Source of the DNA: Streptomyces sp. YPW6
Lineage (GTDB): Bacteria; Actinomycetota; Actinomycetes; Streptomycetales; Streptomycetaceae
Direction: 5' to 3'
Length of the DNA stretch: 64,000 nucleotides
Assembly (NCBI RefSeq): GCF_018866325.1
Contig: NZ_CP076457.1
Location: 1-64,000, forward strand
This document shows, one piece after another, positions 26,161 through 35,298 of the stretch (positions within the stretch are counted from its first letter, which is position 1; the number at the start of each line of letters is the position of its first letter). The notes beneath the pieces were generated by a model. It did no database searches and was not told the DNA's origin. It saw only the letters and a list, made by a program, of their open reading frames with translations. Position numbers and translations under genes: made by a program.

Positions 26161-27486
26161 CTACCGGCTCTGGGCAGCATCGATGAGGATCTGCGCGATC
26201 TCCCGAAGGGGATCCCAGCGCTCGTCCAGTGGCACTTGTCCAGCTTCCGCAGCGTCAAGCAGGGCATCGATCCTCTCTTCGACGTAGCGCTTGTTCTGCA
26301 GCTCTCCCTGCCATGTGTTCACCGATCTGTTCAGCGATGTCCACTGGATGGGGACGGGATTTCCGTCAGGGCCGATGAGGCACTCCAGGCCGAAGTAGAA
26401 CTCGACGGAGCATGCTCGACCGTTGACGTCGTCCTGGCCTGGGCCCGAAGGTCCGTGGGTTGGATAAGCGCGCGCGTAGTCCAGATCGGGCAGATTGCGA
26501 GCGATGTAGTTCTTGGGAAGAGCCGGGTTGGCCAAGCTCTTCAGTGCAGCCAGTCCAGCCGCGTCGTTATCGACGAGGGCGACGACACGGTTCATCACAC
26601 CTGCGGCTGCGAAGCTCCTGAGGTTGGCGACCACCCGGTCCGTCCCGCCAGCTGCCTTGGTCTCCTCAAGGTTCCAGAAGGCGAAGTAGCCAGCGATGTC
26701 GGGCCTGACGATAGGTAGCGCCCGGCCTAGGACACGGGAGTCGTACTTCCCCTCGGTGATGACGATGATGGGTCCACTGCTCGCTGTCTCATCTCGCAGC
26801 TGCTGGAGGGCCTCGGTCGAGACCGCCTCGCTGCTCTCAAAGTAGCCAGCCATGAGGAGCTGGCTCAGGTCGAGCTGTAGCACCTCTTTAGGATCCTGAG
26901 AGCTAAGGATCAAAGCAAGGAAAAGCCTCGGATCGACTGCAAGGTCATCAAAGAAGAAGTCCAGCTGCGAAACGCAAATTTCATCCAGCTCGGCCAGCTT
27001 TATGGGACCGTACCCCACTTTCCAGTTCCCGAAGGCATCCGCTCGCTTGTGGTAGGCCGCGATCCCCGTGTCCAGGACCTCGGCGGCAGAGACCCGATGG
27101 CAGATCTCCTGCTTGCGCTCGCGTGTGGGACGGCCGCTGAGCACAAGAAGACCGTCCTCGATGTCATCCTCGTTGACGTCTTCGAGATCCTTGATCATCT
27201 CTTGGCTGCATCGATCGGGATCGAAGCCCATCAGCTTGAGACGGGTCATGATCGTCTGGACTGTGGTCCGGTAACCGAAGAGCTCGCGATGGTTGAAGCC
27301 CTCGAACTCGTCGAGCTCGTCCCACGCTGTCTCACCACGCGCGTTGACCTCGTCGACGCGCTGAGCCCATTCGAGGTGCAGGTACTTGTCTTCCTCACGG
27401 AAGACCGTCATCAACTTGGCGGGCGTCTCGTTCTTCCCCATCCTGATCTGTCTGTCGCCCAACAGCAGGCCCCAGCTGTCCCCCAT
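26161..27486 (-). CDS. HEPN/Toprim-type protein
   Basis: This 441-residue protein has an N-terminal helical region (about 1-210, with an early LLGDRQIRMGKNETP) like the HEPN/Toprim-associated domain. It is followed by a Toprim domain: IIVITEGKYDSRVL with the catalytic Glu (about E245) and VVALVDNDAAG with the metal-binding D-x-D (about D306-x-D308). Toprim domains cut or rejoin nucleic acids, and such HEPN/Toprim proteins occur in defence islands. I expect a nuclease effector. GC content is visibly lower than in neighbours, suggesting separate acquisition. It sits alone between the XRE scar and a broken HNH gene. Confidence 0.75.
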   Translation of the reverse strand: MGDSWGLLLGDRQIRMGKNETPAKLMTVFREEDKYLHLEWAQRVDEVNARGETAWDELDEFEGFNHRELFGYRTTVQTIMTRLKLMGFDPDRCSQEMIKDLEDVNEDDIEDGLLVLSGRPTRERKQEICHRVSAAEVLDTGIAAYHKRADAFGNWKVGYGPIKLAELDEICVSQLDFFFDDLAVDPRLFLALILSSQDPKEVLQLDLSQLLMAGYFESSEAVSTEALQQLRDETASSGPIIVITEGKYDSRVLGRALPIVRPDIAGYFAFWNLEETKAAGGTDRVVANLRSFAAAGVMNRVVALVDNDAAGLAALKSLANPALPKNYIARNLPDLDYARAYPTHGPSGPGQDDVNGRACSVEFYFGLECLIGPDGNPVPIQWTSLNRSVNTWQGELQNKRYVEERIDALLDAAEAGQVPLDERWDPLREIAQILIDAAQSR

Positions 27487-27525
27487 GCGCCTCTCCGATC
27501 GGTGTGCTGCGAGACCATTTGGTGC

Positions 27526-28214
27526 TCATAGTTTCAAACGTTGACCCTTCAGGGTCGTGGTTGCCGAGCTGGGCCAATGCGGGTGACCTTGGTCGGCGTA
27601 CGCCTTCAGTGTCTCCAGTTCGCGGTCGTCGGCGGTGAGCTGCCAGCGGAGCTTGGTGGCCACCCACTCCCCCACGTACCGGCATTGCGCCTCGGGGGAC
27701 GGTGGCATCCAGTCCGTCGGGTCCTGGTCTGCCTTCTGCCGGTTGGTTCGTGCGGTGACCGCGACGAGGGAGGTGTGCGCCTCCTGGTCGTTGGCGTAGG
27801 CCTCGCGGCGTGCCACGGTCCAGGCGGAGGCGCCGGAGTCCCAGGCCTCGGCGAGCGGCACCATGTGGTCGATGTCCAGGGCCCCGGCGCTGGTGACTTC
27901 CTGGCCGTCGTAGTAGGAGATCCACGTGCCGCCGGTCAGCTTGCAGCCGCCGTCGGTGCGATGACCGCCTCGGCGATGAGGACCTCCTTACGGGTGTTGC
28001 ACCCGTCGGACGTGTCCTCGCCCAAGTTCCAGTGCTTGAAGGAACTGCGCGTGTACCCGGCGCGGTTCTCCTGCGCCGCCTGCACCAGGCCGACCGCGTC
28101 GGCCAGGGTGGTCACCTCGGCCGTCGGGGCGGCCTGGGCGGCGGGAGCGGAGAGAAGGGCGGTGAGGGCGAAGGAGAGTGCGCTGAGCCCGCGCACGAGT
28201 TTCTGGATCACCAT
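27526..28214 (-). pseudogene. Secreted DUF1524/HNH nuclease gene, frame-broken copy
   Basis: The first part (ATG 28214) gives a signal peptide (LSALSFALTALLSAPAAQA) and the family core SSFKHWN and DGCNTRKEVLIAEAV, then stops near 27940. Another frame continues as GGCKLTGGTWISYYDG, LDIDHMVPLAEAW with the catalytic His, RREAYAND and ARTNRQKADQDP to the stop at 27526. The break is near 27950-27960, where one base, or a four-base CGAC unit, appears to be missing. Unlike the copy at 12077 it has a plain signal peptide instead of a lipobox. Without the break it would be a secreted nuclease of about 230 residues. Confidence 0.8.
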
Positions 28215-28364
28215 GGCGTTCTACCGGCCGTGATCCGCTGCCGGTGAAGCCGGTTCCGCGTGCTCACCCGCCTGGGGGACACGGTTCACCGCAGGAACGC
28301 TTCAGCGCTCCGCCCAACCGCTCGGGTACGCCTGATCCGGACGGCTGGAGACGTTGCTCCCGGC

Positions 28365-28733
28365 TCAGCAGGTCTGCGGCGCAGGTTCACCTGGAGCGGT
28401 GGTGGGCTCGTGGGCGCCCGGGAGGGTGGCCGCCCGCTGGAGCGCCTGGCCCAGGTGCCACAGCGTCACGGCCGGAAGGAGCCCGCCGAGGCGGTCCGCA
28501 GCCCTCAGGTGGCCCACCGCACCGGCCAGTTCACTCCGGGTGGAGGAGGTGACGTGGTGGAGGTTCGCTGCAGCATCCTCCAGCAGGACGGCCAGCTCGG
28601 CCACCCCGGGGTCTTCGGGCACCTGCCCGCCCCAGTCGGTCACCGCGCGGCTGAGCTCGATGATGAGGCGGCCGCGCGCGTCGGCCAGCCGTGCTGAGAG
28701 ATCCCCGATGATCACAGGAGCATCCTCTCCCAT
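28365..28733 (-). CDS. Hypothetical helical protein (122 aa)
   Basis: From the ATG at 28733 the product is alanine/leucine-rich and helical (VAELAVLLEDAAANLHHV, then LAGAVGHLRAADRLGGLL). No known motif. The open frame continues upstream to 28934, but that extension is arginine/proline-rich and not credible. The real status is moderately uncertain. Confidence 0.45.
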   Translation of the reverse strand: MGEDAPVIIGDLSARLADARGRLIIELSRAVTDWGGQVPEDPGVAELAVLLEDAAANLHHVTSSTRSELAGAVGHLRAADRLGGLLPAVTLWHLGQALQRAATLPGAHEPTTAPGEPAPQTC

Positions 28734-29038
28734 GACCGGGGCGCGGCGGGCCCGTTCGGCGAACACCCTGCTCAGCAGGGGCCGACGGCACGCGCGCACC
28801 GCGCGGGGATGAGCTGCCCTGACCCACACGGCCCGCTGCAGCTGCCCGGCTGCAGACGTCGCGTGTCCGGTGCGAGCCGGCGCGTGTGTAAGCCGGTTCA
28901 GAGGGCCTGTAGGTCTGGGGAGCACTGCGGCCAAGGGCGACGCGGTGCCGGGTCGACGGGCGAGTGTGCAGTGACCGGGTCTGTCAACCGCGCTACCAAG
29001 CGATGGAGTTCGCGCTCTACGCTCACGGGGTGACAGAT

Positions 29039-29302
29039 ATGAGCTGGTCGGACCTGCTGCGGCGGGGAACGGCGGACCCCACCTTGACCTTCGCCCGCAA
29101 GAAGTGGGAGCAGCCGGGGAAGTTCGTGTGGGTGGCCCCCCGGGAAACGGTCACGGCGCCCACCGGGAAGGAGTACCCGTTGTGCGTCACGGTGTACTTC
29201 AAGGACGCCGATGACGTCGTCAAGCCCTACCAGCCGAGCATGGACGGGATGACGGAGGCCGACGACTGGTACGTCGGCGTCTCCGGCCAGCCACCCGAGT
29301 AA
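29039..29302 (+). CDS. DUF2829 (Tad2-like) small protein
   Basis: This protein has 87 residues from ATG 29039, preceded by GGGGTGA; an ATG at 29003 would add 12 residues. It begins MSWSDLLRRG, contains a basic-aromatic segment ARKKWEQPGKFVWV, and ends YQPSMDGMTEADDWYV, which fits DUF2829, where a Ser/Asp-Met-x-AxDW tail is typical. Some DUF2829 proteins (Tad2) are phage anti-Thoeris proteins that bind the signalling nucleotide, and others are uncharacterised. No Thoeris genes are visible nearby. It converges on the gene ending at 29337. Confidence 0.5.
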   Translation: MSWSDLLRRGTADPTLTFARKKWEQPGKFVWVAPRETVTAPTGKEYPLCVTVYFKDADDVVKPYQPSMDGMTEADDWYVGVSGQPPE

Positions 29303-29336
29303 CGCCCCGGGCGTACGTTCGTCGGCCGGGCGTCTG

Positions 29337-29666
29337 TCAGAGGGGTTCTCCAGGGTCGCGGAAGACCGGCGTGCCGTGCCGGCTCTCACGGCGGTTGGGC
29401 GTCAGCCGTTCCCAGTTGCGGCCCATCGCCGCTGCCATGGACAGATACCCCCGCTGCTGGAGTCCGCCGTCGGCCTCCTCCAGATCGGTAGCCGTGAAGG
29501 ACTCGCGGACCTCACCCTCGCCATCGAGGAGGCTGATGTTCCAGCCGTGACCGGCGGTGTCCGGGAGCGCCAGCGCGTACAGCGGGGCGGGAGTGGCCCG
29601 GGCGGCGTCCAGTACCTCGGGCTCCCAGGTCACGGCGGGTGCGGGCGGATCGGGTAAGCGGCTCAT
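29337..29666 (-). CDS. Hypothetical protein (109 aa)
   Basis: This small acidic protein has a proline-rich start, a strand-like centre (LYALALPDTAGHGWNISLL) and a final segment with GRNWERLTPNRRES. No family recognised. It lies just upstream of the CoiA-like gene's stop on the same strand. Confidence 0.5.
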   Translation of the reverse strand: MSRLPDPPAPAVTWEPEVLDAARATPAPLYALALPDTAGHGWNISLLDGEGEVRESFTATDLEEADGGLQQRGYLSMAAAMGRNWERLTPNRRESRHGTPVFRDPGEPL

Positions 29667-29706
29667 GAACAGGAAATCTAACAGCGTGCGGGCTCCTGTG
29701 GTGGGC

Positions 29707-30977
29707 TCATCCGGGGCGGTCTGGCCCCGGGCGGTAAACCGGGGCTGGGGGGATGCGTTCGAAGGTGCGGCGTCCGGTGCGGGGGTCCAGTACGGCGACC
29801 CGCAGGGGGACCCTGGCGACGGTGCGGATGCGGGCGAGCCAGGTGTGGTCGGGGACGAGGATGTCGAGCTTCTCCGGCCAGTGGGAGAGGACGTGCGGGT
29901 CGGGGCAGACGACGGCGGCCAGGGTGTATCCGGCTTCGATGTCCCGGTGCCGGGCGTGGACCAGCAGGCCGTTGCCGTAGCGGGGGCTCTGCTCCCCGTA
30001 GACGATCGCCTTGCCGGAGGCGGAGCGAACCAGCTGGGTGAAGGCGTCCCAGGCCGTGAAGTCTAACCCGGTGCGCCGGAAGAACCCCGCCAGCCGCTGC
30101 ATCTCGTTGTGCCGTTCCTCAAGTTCGGCCTGGCGGTCCAGGGCCCGCTGCTCGGCGGCCCGGCGACGCCGGTCGGCGGCCGCGGCCCGTTCACGGCGGC
30201 GCTCCGCGGCGGCCTCCTGCTCGGCGGCTTCAGCCTCCGCCTCCAGGCGTGCACGCTCCAGGGCCCGTTCCTCGTAGGCGGGCGCGGTCCACCACACCGT
30301 CCCGTTCACCGCCGTGTGCACGCGCACCGTCCCCTGGAGGATCCATGCGAGGGCGTCGCCGAGCGGGCAGGTGATGTGCTCCCATGTGGCTTTCGCCTTC
30401 AGGGTGCGGGGGTCCAGGTGTAGCGGGCCAGCCCGTGCCGCACCGTCCAGGACTTTCCTCCCTCGGCAGGGACGCTGGCTCTGAGCGTGGGTACGGCGCG
30501 CGTCCAGGGGCGGTCCTGCAGGGCGACCCAGCACACCGCCACCCCGTCGCGCGCGTAGCGGTCGGTACGCATCCTGGCTTCGGTGGGCGTCATCGGCGAC
30601 AACTGCGCCTCCAGTGCCATGAAGGGCCGGTCCCGGTCGTCGAAGACCAGGACGTCGGCCCGCCAGTCCCGTACGTCGCTGCTTACCTCCAGTTCCGCGC
30701 GCCACCCGGCCGCCCGGGCCGCCATGGCCAGTTCCAGCTTCAGGAAGTGATGCTCCGGCGACTCGTTCGCCAGCTCGCAGTCCGGCGGCCGTACCTGGTG
30801 GTAGAAGTGGCGCACCCCGTGTTGGGAGGCCCGGGCGAAGAGCCTCCCACCGCACTCCGGACACGCCAGCCGGAGCCCTTTGACCCGGTGGATCTCCGCC
30901 CAGGTGCGCCCGCGTCCCAGGTCGTTCAGCGACACGTCCAGTCGGCCCCAGACCGGATGCACAGCAGTGAAACTCAT
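29707..30977 (-). pseudogene. CoiA-like competence/nuclease-fold protein, frameshifted
   Basis: From ATG 30977 the first 190 residues show a small zinc-binding-like motif (LACPECGGRLFAR with a later HFYH) and a PD-(D/E)XK pattern: HHFLKLELAMAARAAG, WRADVLVF, FMALEAQLS. This is the architecture of CoiA-type proteins, which act in DNA uptake or recombination. The frame stops at 30399, but a second frame continues TLKAKATWEHITCPLGDAL, then a long charged coiled coil and a C-terminal globular part to 29707. One extra base in the G5 run at 30408-30412 joins them exactly, giving about 423 residues. This may be an assembly error rather than real damage. Confidence 0.7.
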
Positions 30978-31601
30978 CAGCCCCCCTGACGCCCATCGGC
31001 ATGCTCAGTGTCCCCACACCGGAGCGAACTCGAACGGCGAGGGCCGGCTGTACCCCAGGCCTCGGCAGAGACAGGGGCGGCCGTGGGTGCCTTGGCGCGT
31101 CAGCTGATCGGACTACCCGAAGCAGTGGCGGGCCCGTCGCAACTGGCGCTTGCTATGGAATCGCTGGGGCTGGGGCGCTGGCGATGTCAACGCCGGCAGT
31201 CCCAGCGGAGGGTGTGGCGGGCGGGCGGCGGCGTAGGCGTCGCCAAGAAGGTGTGGAACGGAGAAGACCGCGGCCTGGTACCGAGGCAGGGCCGCCTGCG
31301 GCACCAGGCCGCGGGCGACTCCGGCCGTACTCCTGGTCCCGTCACGGGGACCGGAATCTGACCCACGCGCTCCATGTCGGCACGGGCTGCCGGGCAGCCT
31401 AGCTTCCGCTCCGGGGCGGCACGAGCGCGGGAGGGCGCCCTCGTTACGGGTGAGCGCGGGTAGGCAACGGCGATGTCAGGCGGCCGGGGGGCGCGTCACC
31501 GGCGGCGGGGCGCTGACCTGCGAGGGAGCTTCGCTCCTCCATGTCTTCTGCCCAGGCGCGACTTCGGGGTGGTGTCAGTGCTGTTCGGCATAGTGCCCCG
31601 C
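30978..31601. other. Intergenic stretch, no gene seen
   Basis: About 620 bases between the divergent CoiA-like and HEAT genes. No frame is convincingly coding; the short frames are arginine/glycine/proline-rich. An in-frame extension of the HEAT gene upstream to about 31473 looks non-coding in composition. Confidence 0.4.
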
Positions 31602-33701
31602 ATGATGATCAATGAAATCGACGGCGTGGACTGGGAGTCCATGGGCCACGCCTATGGTCCGGCAGGCGATGTTCCGGGCTGGCTGAAGGGCATGGCTTCG
31701 GCGGACCCCGGTGTACGGGAAGAGGCGTTCAGCGACTTCTACAGTGCGGCGCACCATCAGGGGGATGTCTATCCGTGCACGGCGGCCAGCCTGCCGTTCC
31801 TGTTCGAGATGGCCGGCAGTCCCGCGACTCCTGACCGGGGCTCGGTCATCGAGTTGCTGCTCAGCATCGGGCAAGAGTGCCTGGATATGGATCCCGAAGT
31901 GGTGTACTTCACGCCGGACGGCACCGAGTCCAGAGCCCATGTGGACGCGTTGGCGTTGATAGGTGAGCGTGCCGAGGTGTTCGTCCGCTGGGTGATGGAC
32001 CCGGATGAGGAGGTGCGGCGGCCCGCGATCGAGTGCCTGGGGCTCTTCCTCGCCGACAGTGCACGCGCGTTGGAGGTCCTGCGCAGTCTGCTTCCCGGGA
32101 GCGGCATGGTGCAGCGGCTGTTCGTTGTGAGGGCGGTGGCTACGGTGGCGCTGCGGGATGCGGCCGTTCACGGTGCGGCCGCCGCATGGCTGGAAGATCT
32201 GGCCGGTGACACGGCACAAGTGCCCGAGGTGCGGCTCGCTGCTCTCGTTCACCGGGTCCGGTGCGCTCCGGGGGAGCTCGGTGACGCTGTTGTGCCGGCG
32301 GCGGTCGGTCTGATCCGTGAGATCGCACCGGAGGAGGCCGGCGGGGATGACGATGCGCCCTGCCGGGCCGAGGCGGTGCCGGATGTTGCCGCGGGCTCGG
32401 AGCCTTCCCCGGGTGTGCCACCGCAGGTCGCCGCGGCGTTCGAGGATCTGGAGCGGCACGGCCGGGTTCACGCGCCGACGACCTCCCTGCTGGAGGCGTT
32501 TCACACGGTGTTGGACGATCGTGTGCTGGAGCGCACCACGTTGCTCACCGCGCAGTTGCGCAGTGCGGACCCTGGGGTGCGTTACGACGCGATCCGCATG
32601 GCGAGGGAGCTGATCGGCCAGTGGCGTGGGGATCACTCCGGCCTGGTGGTGCTGATCGCGGGGTGCCTGGATCCCGGGGACCCGTATACCTCGGCTGCGG
32701 CGGCGGAGGCTCTCGGGGCGCTCGTGCCGGTGAGCGAGCCGGCCAGGGAGGCCCTCGCCGGCTACGTCGAGGCGGCCCGTGCGGAACACGGGCCGGGCGT
32801 GTGGGCGGCCCGGGATCGGCTGGTACGGCGCGCTCACCAGGAAGCTGTCAGAGCTCTGGCATCTCTGGGGGATCTGCGGGCGCTGCCCTGTGTGCTGGAG
32901 GCGCTGGACGGGGGCGCCGACGCCTGGCGTGCTGTGCAGGTGGCCGGTCACCTGGGTGAGGCGGCCGGTGACCTGACGCCGCGGCTGTCGAAGCTCCTGG
33001 CGGAGGTGGACTTCTCGGATGCGTCGCAGTCGATGAGCGCCAATGCTCTGGTGTCTGCCCTGAGAGAGCTGGGTGACCCCGGGGCTGCACCGGTGCTGGC
33101 CAGCGCCGTAGCCGCGGCCGTGCGTGAGGAGCAGTGGCATACGGCCGCCTCCGCCATCAAGGCACTCGCCTCCTTCGGCCCTGAGGCGGCCTTCGCCCTG
33201 GATGTGGTCCGCCCGCTGGCCGACGCGCAGGACGTCACCGTCCGGGCGGCCGCGACCGCGGCACTGTGGGAACTTGAGGGCGACGCGGCCGGCGTCGTGC
33301 CGAGGCTGGTTGAGCTTCTTGACACCCACGCGGACGACGAGGCAGCCGCCGTCCTGGGGCGGATCGGGCCGGCTGCCGCACCGGCCCTGCCGCGTCTGCG
33401 GAAGATGCTGACAGCGGGCTACGAGTGGACCCGGGTCTACGCCGCGGCCGCCCTGTGGGATATCGGCGGCGACGCCGAGGCGCCCGCCGTCGCGGAGACG
33501 CTCCTTGCGGCGTGGGCGGAGAACGACTCGACGTCCAACCACGTCCTGACCTGCCTGAGCCGCATGGGGCCGGCCGCCCGGCCGGCCCTTCCCCGGGTCC
33601 GGGAAGAGCTCACGCTCCTGCGCCGCAGCGGCCGCTTCCGTAGCATCCCCAACGACGAGGACCTGCTGGCGGCCTGCCGCTCCGTCACGGCCCGCCTCTG
33701 A
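31602..33701 (+). CDS. Large HEAT-repeat protein
   Basis: This 699-residue protein starts at ATG 31602 (MMINEIDGVDW), the start that fits the first conserved residues. The body is built of many paired helices, for example VIELLLSIGQECLDM, EVRRPAIECLGLFLAD, EAVRALASLGDLRALPCVL and ALPRLRKMLTAGYEWTRVYA, typical of HEAT or PBS-lyase-like repeats. An acidic/proline stretch near residues 245-275 is a probable linker. Such proteins act as scaffolds or recognise partners. No catalytic motif. No operon partner is evident beyond the small DUF6207 gene downstream. Confidence 0.85.
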   Translation: MMINEIDGVDWESMGHAYGPAGDVPGWLKGMASADPGVREEAFSDFYSAAHHQGDVYPCTAASLPFLFEMAGSPATPDRGSVIELLLSIGQECLDMDPEVVYFTPDGTESRAHVDALALIGERAEVFVRWVMDPDEEVRRPAIECLGLFLADSARALEVLRSLLPGSGMVQRLFVVRAVATVALRDAAVHGAAAAWLEDLAGDTAQVPEVRLAALVHRVRCAPGELGDAVVPAAVGLIREIAPEEAGGDDDAPCRAEAVPDVAAGSEPSPGVPPQVAAAFEDLERHGRVHAPTTSLLEAFHTVLDDRVLERTTLLTAQLRSADPGVRYDAIRMARELIGQWRGDHSGLVVLIAGCLDPGDPYTSAAAAEALGALVPVSEPAREALAGYVEAARAEHGPGVWAARDRLVRRAHQEAVRALASLGDLRALPCVLEALDGGADAWRAVQVAGHLGEAAGDLTPRLSKLLAEVDFSDASQSMSANALVSALRELGDPGAAPVLASAVAAAVREEQWHTAASAIKALASFGPEAAFALDVVRPLADAQDVTVRAAATAALWELEGDAAGVVPRLVELLDTHADDEAAAVLGRIGPAAAPALPRLRKMLTAGYEWTRVYAAAALWDIGGDAEAPAVAETLLAAWAENDSTSNHVLTCLSRMGPAARPALPRVREELTLLRRSGRFRSIPNDEDLLAACRSVTARL

Positions 33702-33848
33702 GCAGCCCTGGTGGGAAACGCCGATGGCGCCCTCCGCCTGCCGGCCGGGCCTACGACCTCGGCATCGGAGCCGCGCACCCGGTCCGCCGGATGGGTGAAG
33801 GGGCAGACGGGTGCGAACCGTGTTGATCGGCTGGGCGTCAGGGACGGC

Positions 33849-34064
33849 ATGAAGGAGATCAACGAGCAGCACATCAGCGAGCCCGGCCTGGTGGTGCTGG
33901 ACGTCACTGCGGCGGACGAGGAGACCCTTGGGTTGGTGGTGGCCCAGTTGGAGGAGCGCTGGGCGACCTCGGGCCCGGCCCTGGTGCGGCGGGTGCCGGG
34001 CCGGGTCGGCGTCACGAGCCGGGTGTACGCGGACATCCGCCGCACCGGGGCGCAGGATGGGTGA
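33849..34064 (+). CDS. DUF6207 family protein
   Basis: This 71-residue protein begins MKEINEQHISEPGLVVLDV and continues with AADEETLGLVVAQLEERWAT, the recognisable DUF6207 pattern of small Streptomyces proteins. Function unknown. The ATG at 33849 is chosen because it gives the family start; an upstream extension in frame is not protein-like. It lies about 150 bases after the HEAT gene and ends close to the convergent gene at 34076. Confidence 0.7.
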   Translation: MKEINEQHISEPGLVVLDVTAADEETLGLVVAQLEERWATSGPALVRRVPGRVGVTSRVYADIRRTGAQDG

Positions 34065-34075
34065 GAGGTATCGGG

Positions 34076-34873
34076 CTACCTCGGCGGGCGGCGCCCGGTG
34101 AGGTCCTGCCACGCGTTGCGCTCGGCCGTCAGATTGGCGAGGGCTTCTTTCCGGCGGGGGTCGGTGCGGATGCGGTCCATCACGTCCGCCCGGCTCTGCT
34201 CAGCGGCTTGCAGCGGGCCGGTGTCCTTGCGTGCTACGGCCAGTTCCTCCCGGGCCTGAGCAAGCTGTGCTGGCAGGCCGTGGCGAAACCTCTTCTCGGC
34301 CGCCGCAGCCGCGTTGATCTTCATCTCGAAGCCCCGCACCTGTTCTTCATCGAAGATCTCGACAATCTCGTCCGGGGCTGTTGCCGGGTCCCGGCGGTGA
34401 GGAAGCCGAACCAGTTCGGGGCTGTCGTCGGCAGGATGGATGTACAGCCACAGATCCCGCTCGCTGCGGTCGACTCGGGCCTGAAGTCCGGCGAGCGGCA
34501 GCTCCCTGCCCACCGGGAAGATGTGGACCGCGTGCTCGTACAGGACTAGCCCGCCCAGACGTCCCCGCTCCGCTCCCCGGCCGGGATCTTCCAGCAGCGC
34601 CACCTTCCTCCTCAGCTTGCCGACGCGCTGTTCGTACTCTCCGCGTGCCGAGCCGACCTTCGCGTCCGCCTCGCTGTACGCCCGGCGCTGCTCCTTGTCC
34701 ACCGCGCGCAGTTCCCTGCGTGCCTGGGTGAGCAGGGCGCGTTCTTCGGCATATGCCGTGTGGAAGGTGTGGGCCCATGTGCCGGGGAAGAGGCTGCGCC
34801 GCCAGGCCGCCCAGATTCCTGCCCCCACCACCAACAGCAGCAGCAGCAGCAGCACCCTTACGGCTTCCACCAT
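34076..34873 (-). CDS. Membrane-anchored coiled-coil protein
   Basis: This protein has 265 residues from ATG 34873. A transmembrane helix follows the start (VRVLLLLLLLVVGAGIWAAW). The rest is charged and largely coiled coil: TQARRELRAVDKEQRRAYS and GEYEQRVGKLRRKVALLED, a small strand-rich middle (VLYEHAVHIFPVGRELPL), and more coiled coil at the end. Topology suggests a cytosolic body on a membrane anchor. No known family or partner. Confidence 0.7.
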   Translation of the reverse strand: MVEAVRVLLLLLLLVVGAGIWAAWRRSLFPGTWAHTFHTAYAEERALLTQARRELRAVDKEQRRAYSEADAKVGSARGEYEQRVGKLRRKVALLEDPGRGAERGRLGGLVLYEHAVHIFPVGRELPLAGLQARVDRSERDLWLYIHPADDSPELVRLPHRRDPATAPDEIVEIFDEEQVRGFEMKINAAAAAEKRFRHGLPAQLAQAREELAVARKDTGPLQAAEQSRADVMDRIRTDPRRKEALANLTAERNAWQDLTGRRPPR

Positions 34874-35298
34874 GTCCTGTCCCCCTGTCCTGTTCTCACG
34901 TGCTGGTTCTACCGTCACCGGTCCGTCGGTGTGCCGGATCAGGCCAAAGAGAGGCCTGGTGTACGGGGATACGGCGACCGCGGTGAGAGAGCTTCCGCTG
35001 GGGCGGCCTGATGCACGTGATCAGTAGCGGGTGGTCGAGCCGGTCTGTCCCAGGGCTTGCTCCTTGGCCTCGGCAGGTGATGCTTCCCGGTCCGGGCGGA
35101 GGAGGCGTTGGTGCGAACGGATGGGCGCGGCCCGGCCGGTCGGCGTGCGAGGGCGCCCGGCCGGGCTCAGGCCGTCATGATCAGGCATCTGCCCCGGGGT
35201 GTGTGGGCGGCGCAGCGGGGTCCGGGGCCGAACGGGTGGGACGCTGCGGGTGGCGGAGCGGCTTGGGGTGAGGGCGGCCGCGGTGCGCGGGTGTGGTG
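34874..35298. other. Intergenic stretch, no intact gene
   Basis: About 425 bases. A short plus frame ending near 35028 (GDTATAVRELPLGRPDARDQ) looks like the last residues of a lost gene; nothing else is supported. Confidence 0.3.

Noticed and set aside
31473..31601. Upstream start of the HEAT-repeat gene
   Set aside because: The in-frame extension is arginine/glycine-rich and unlike the family; MMINEIDG at 31602 fits the conserved beginning.
31575..34112. 845-codon minus-strand frame
   Set aside because: Antisense shadow of the HEAT-repeat gene; H/R/P/G-rich with no motif.
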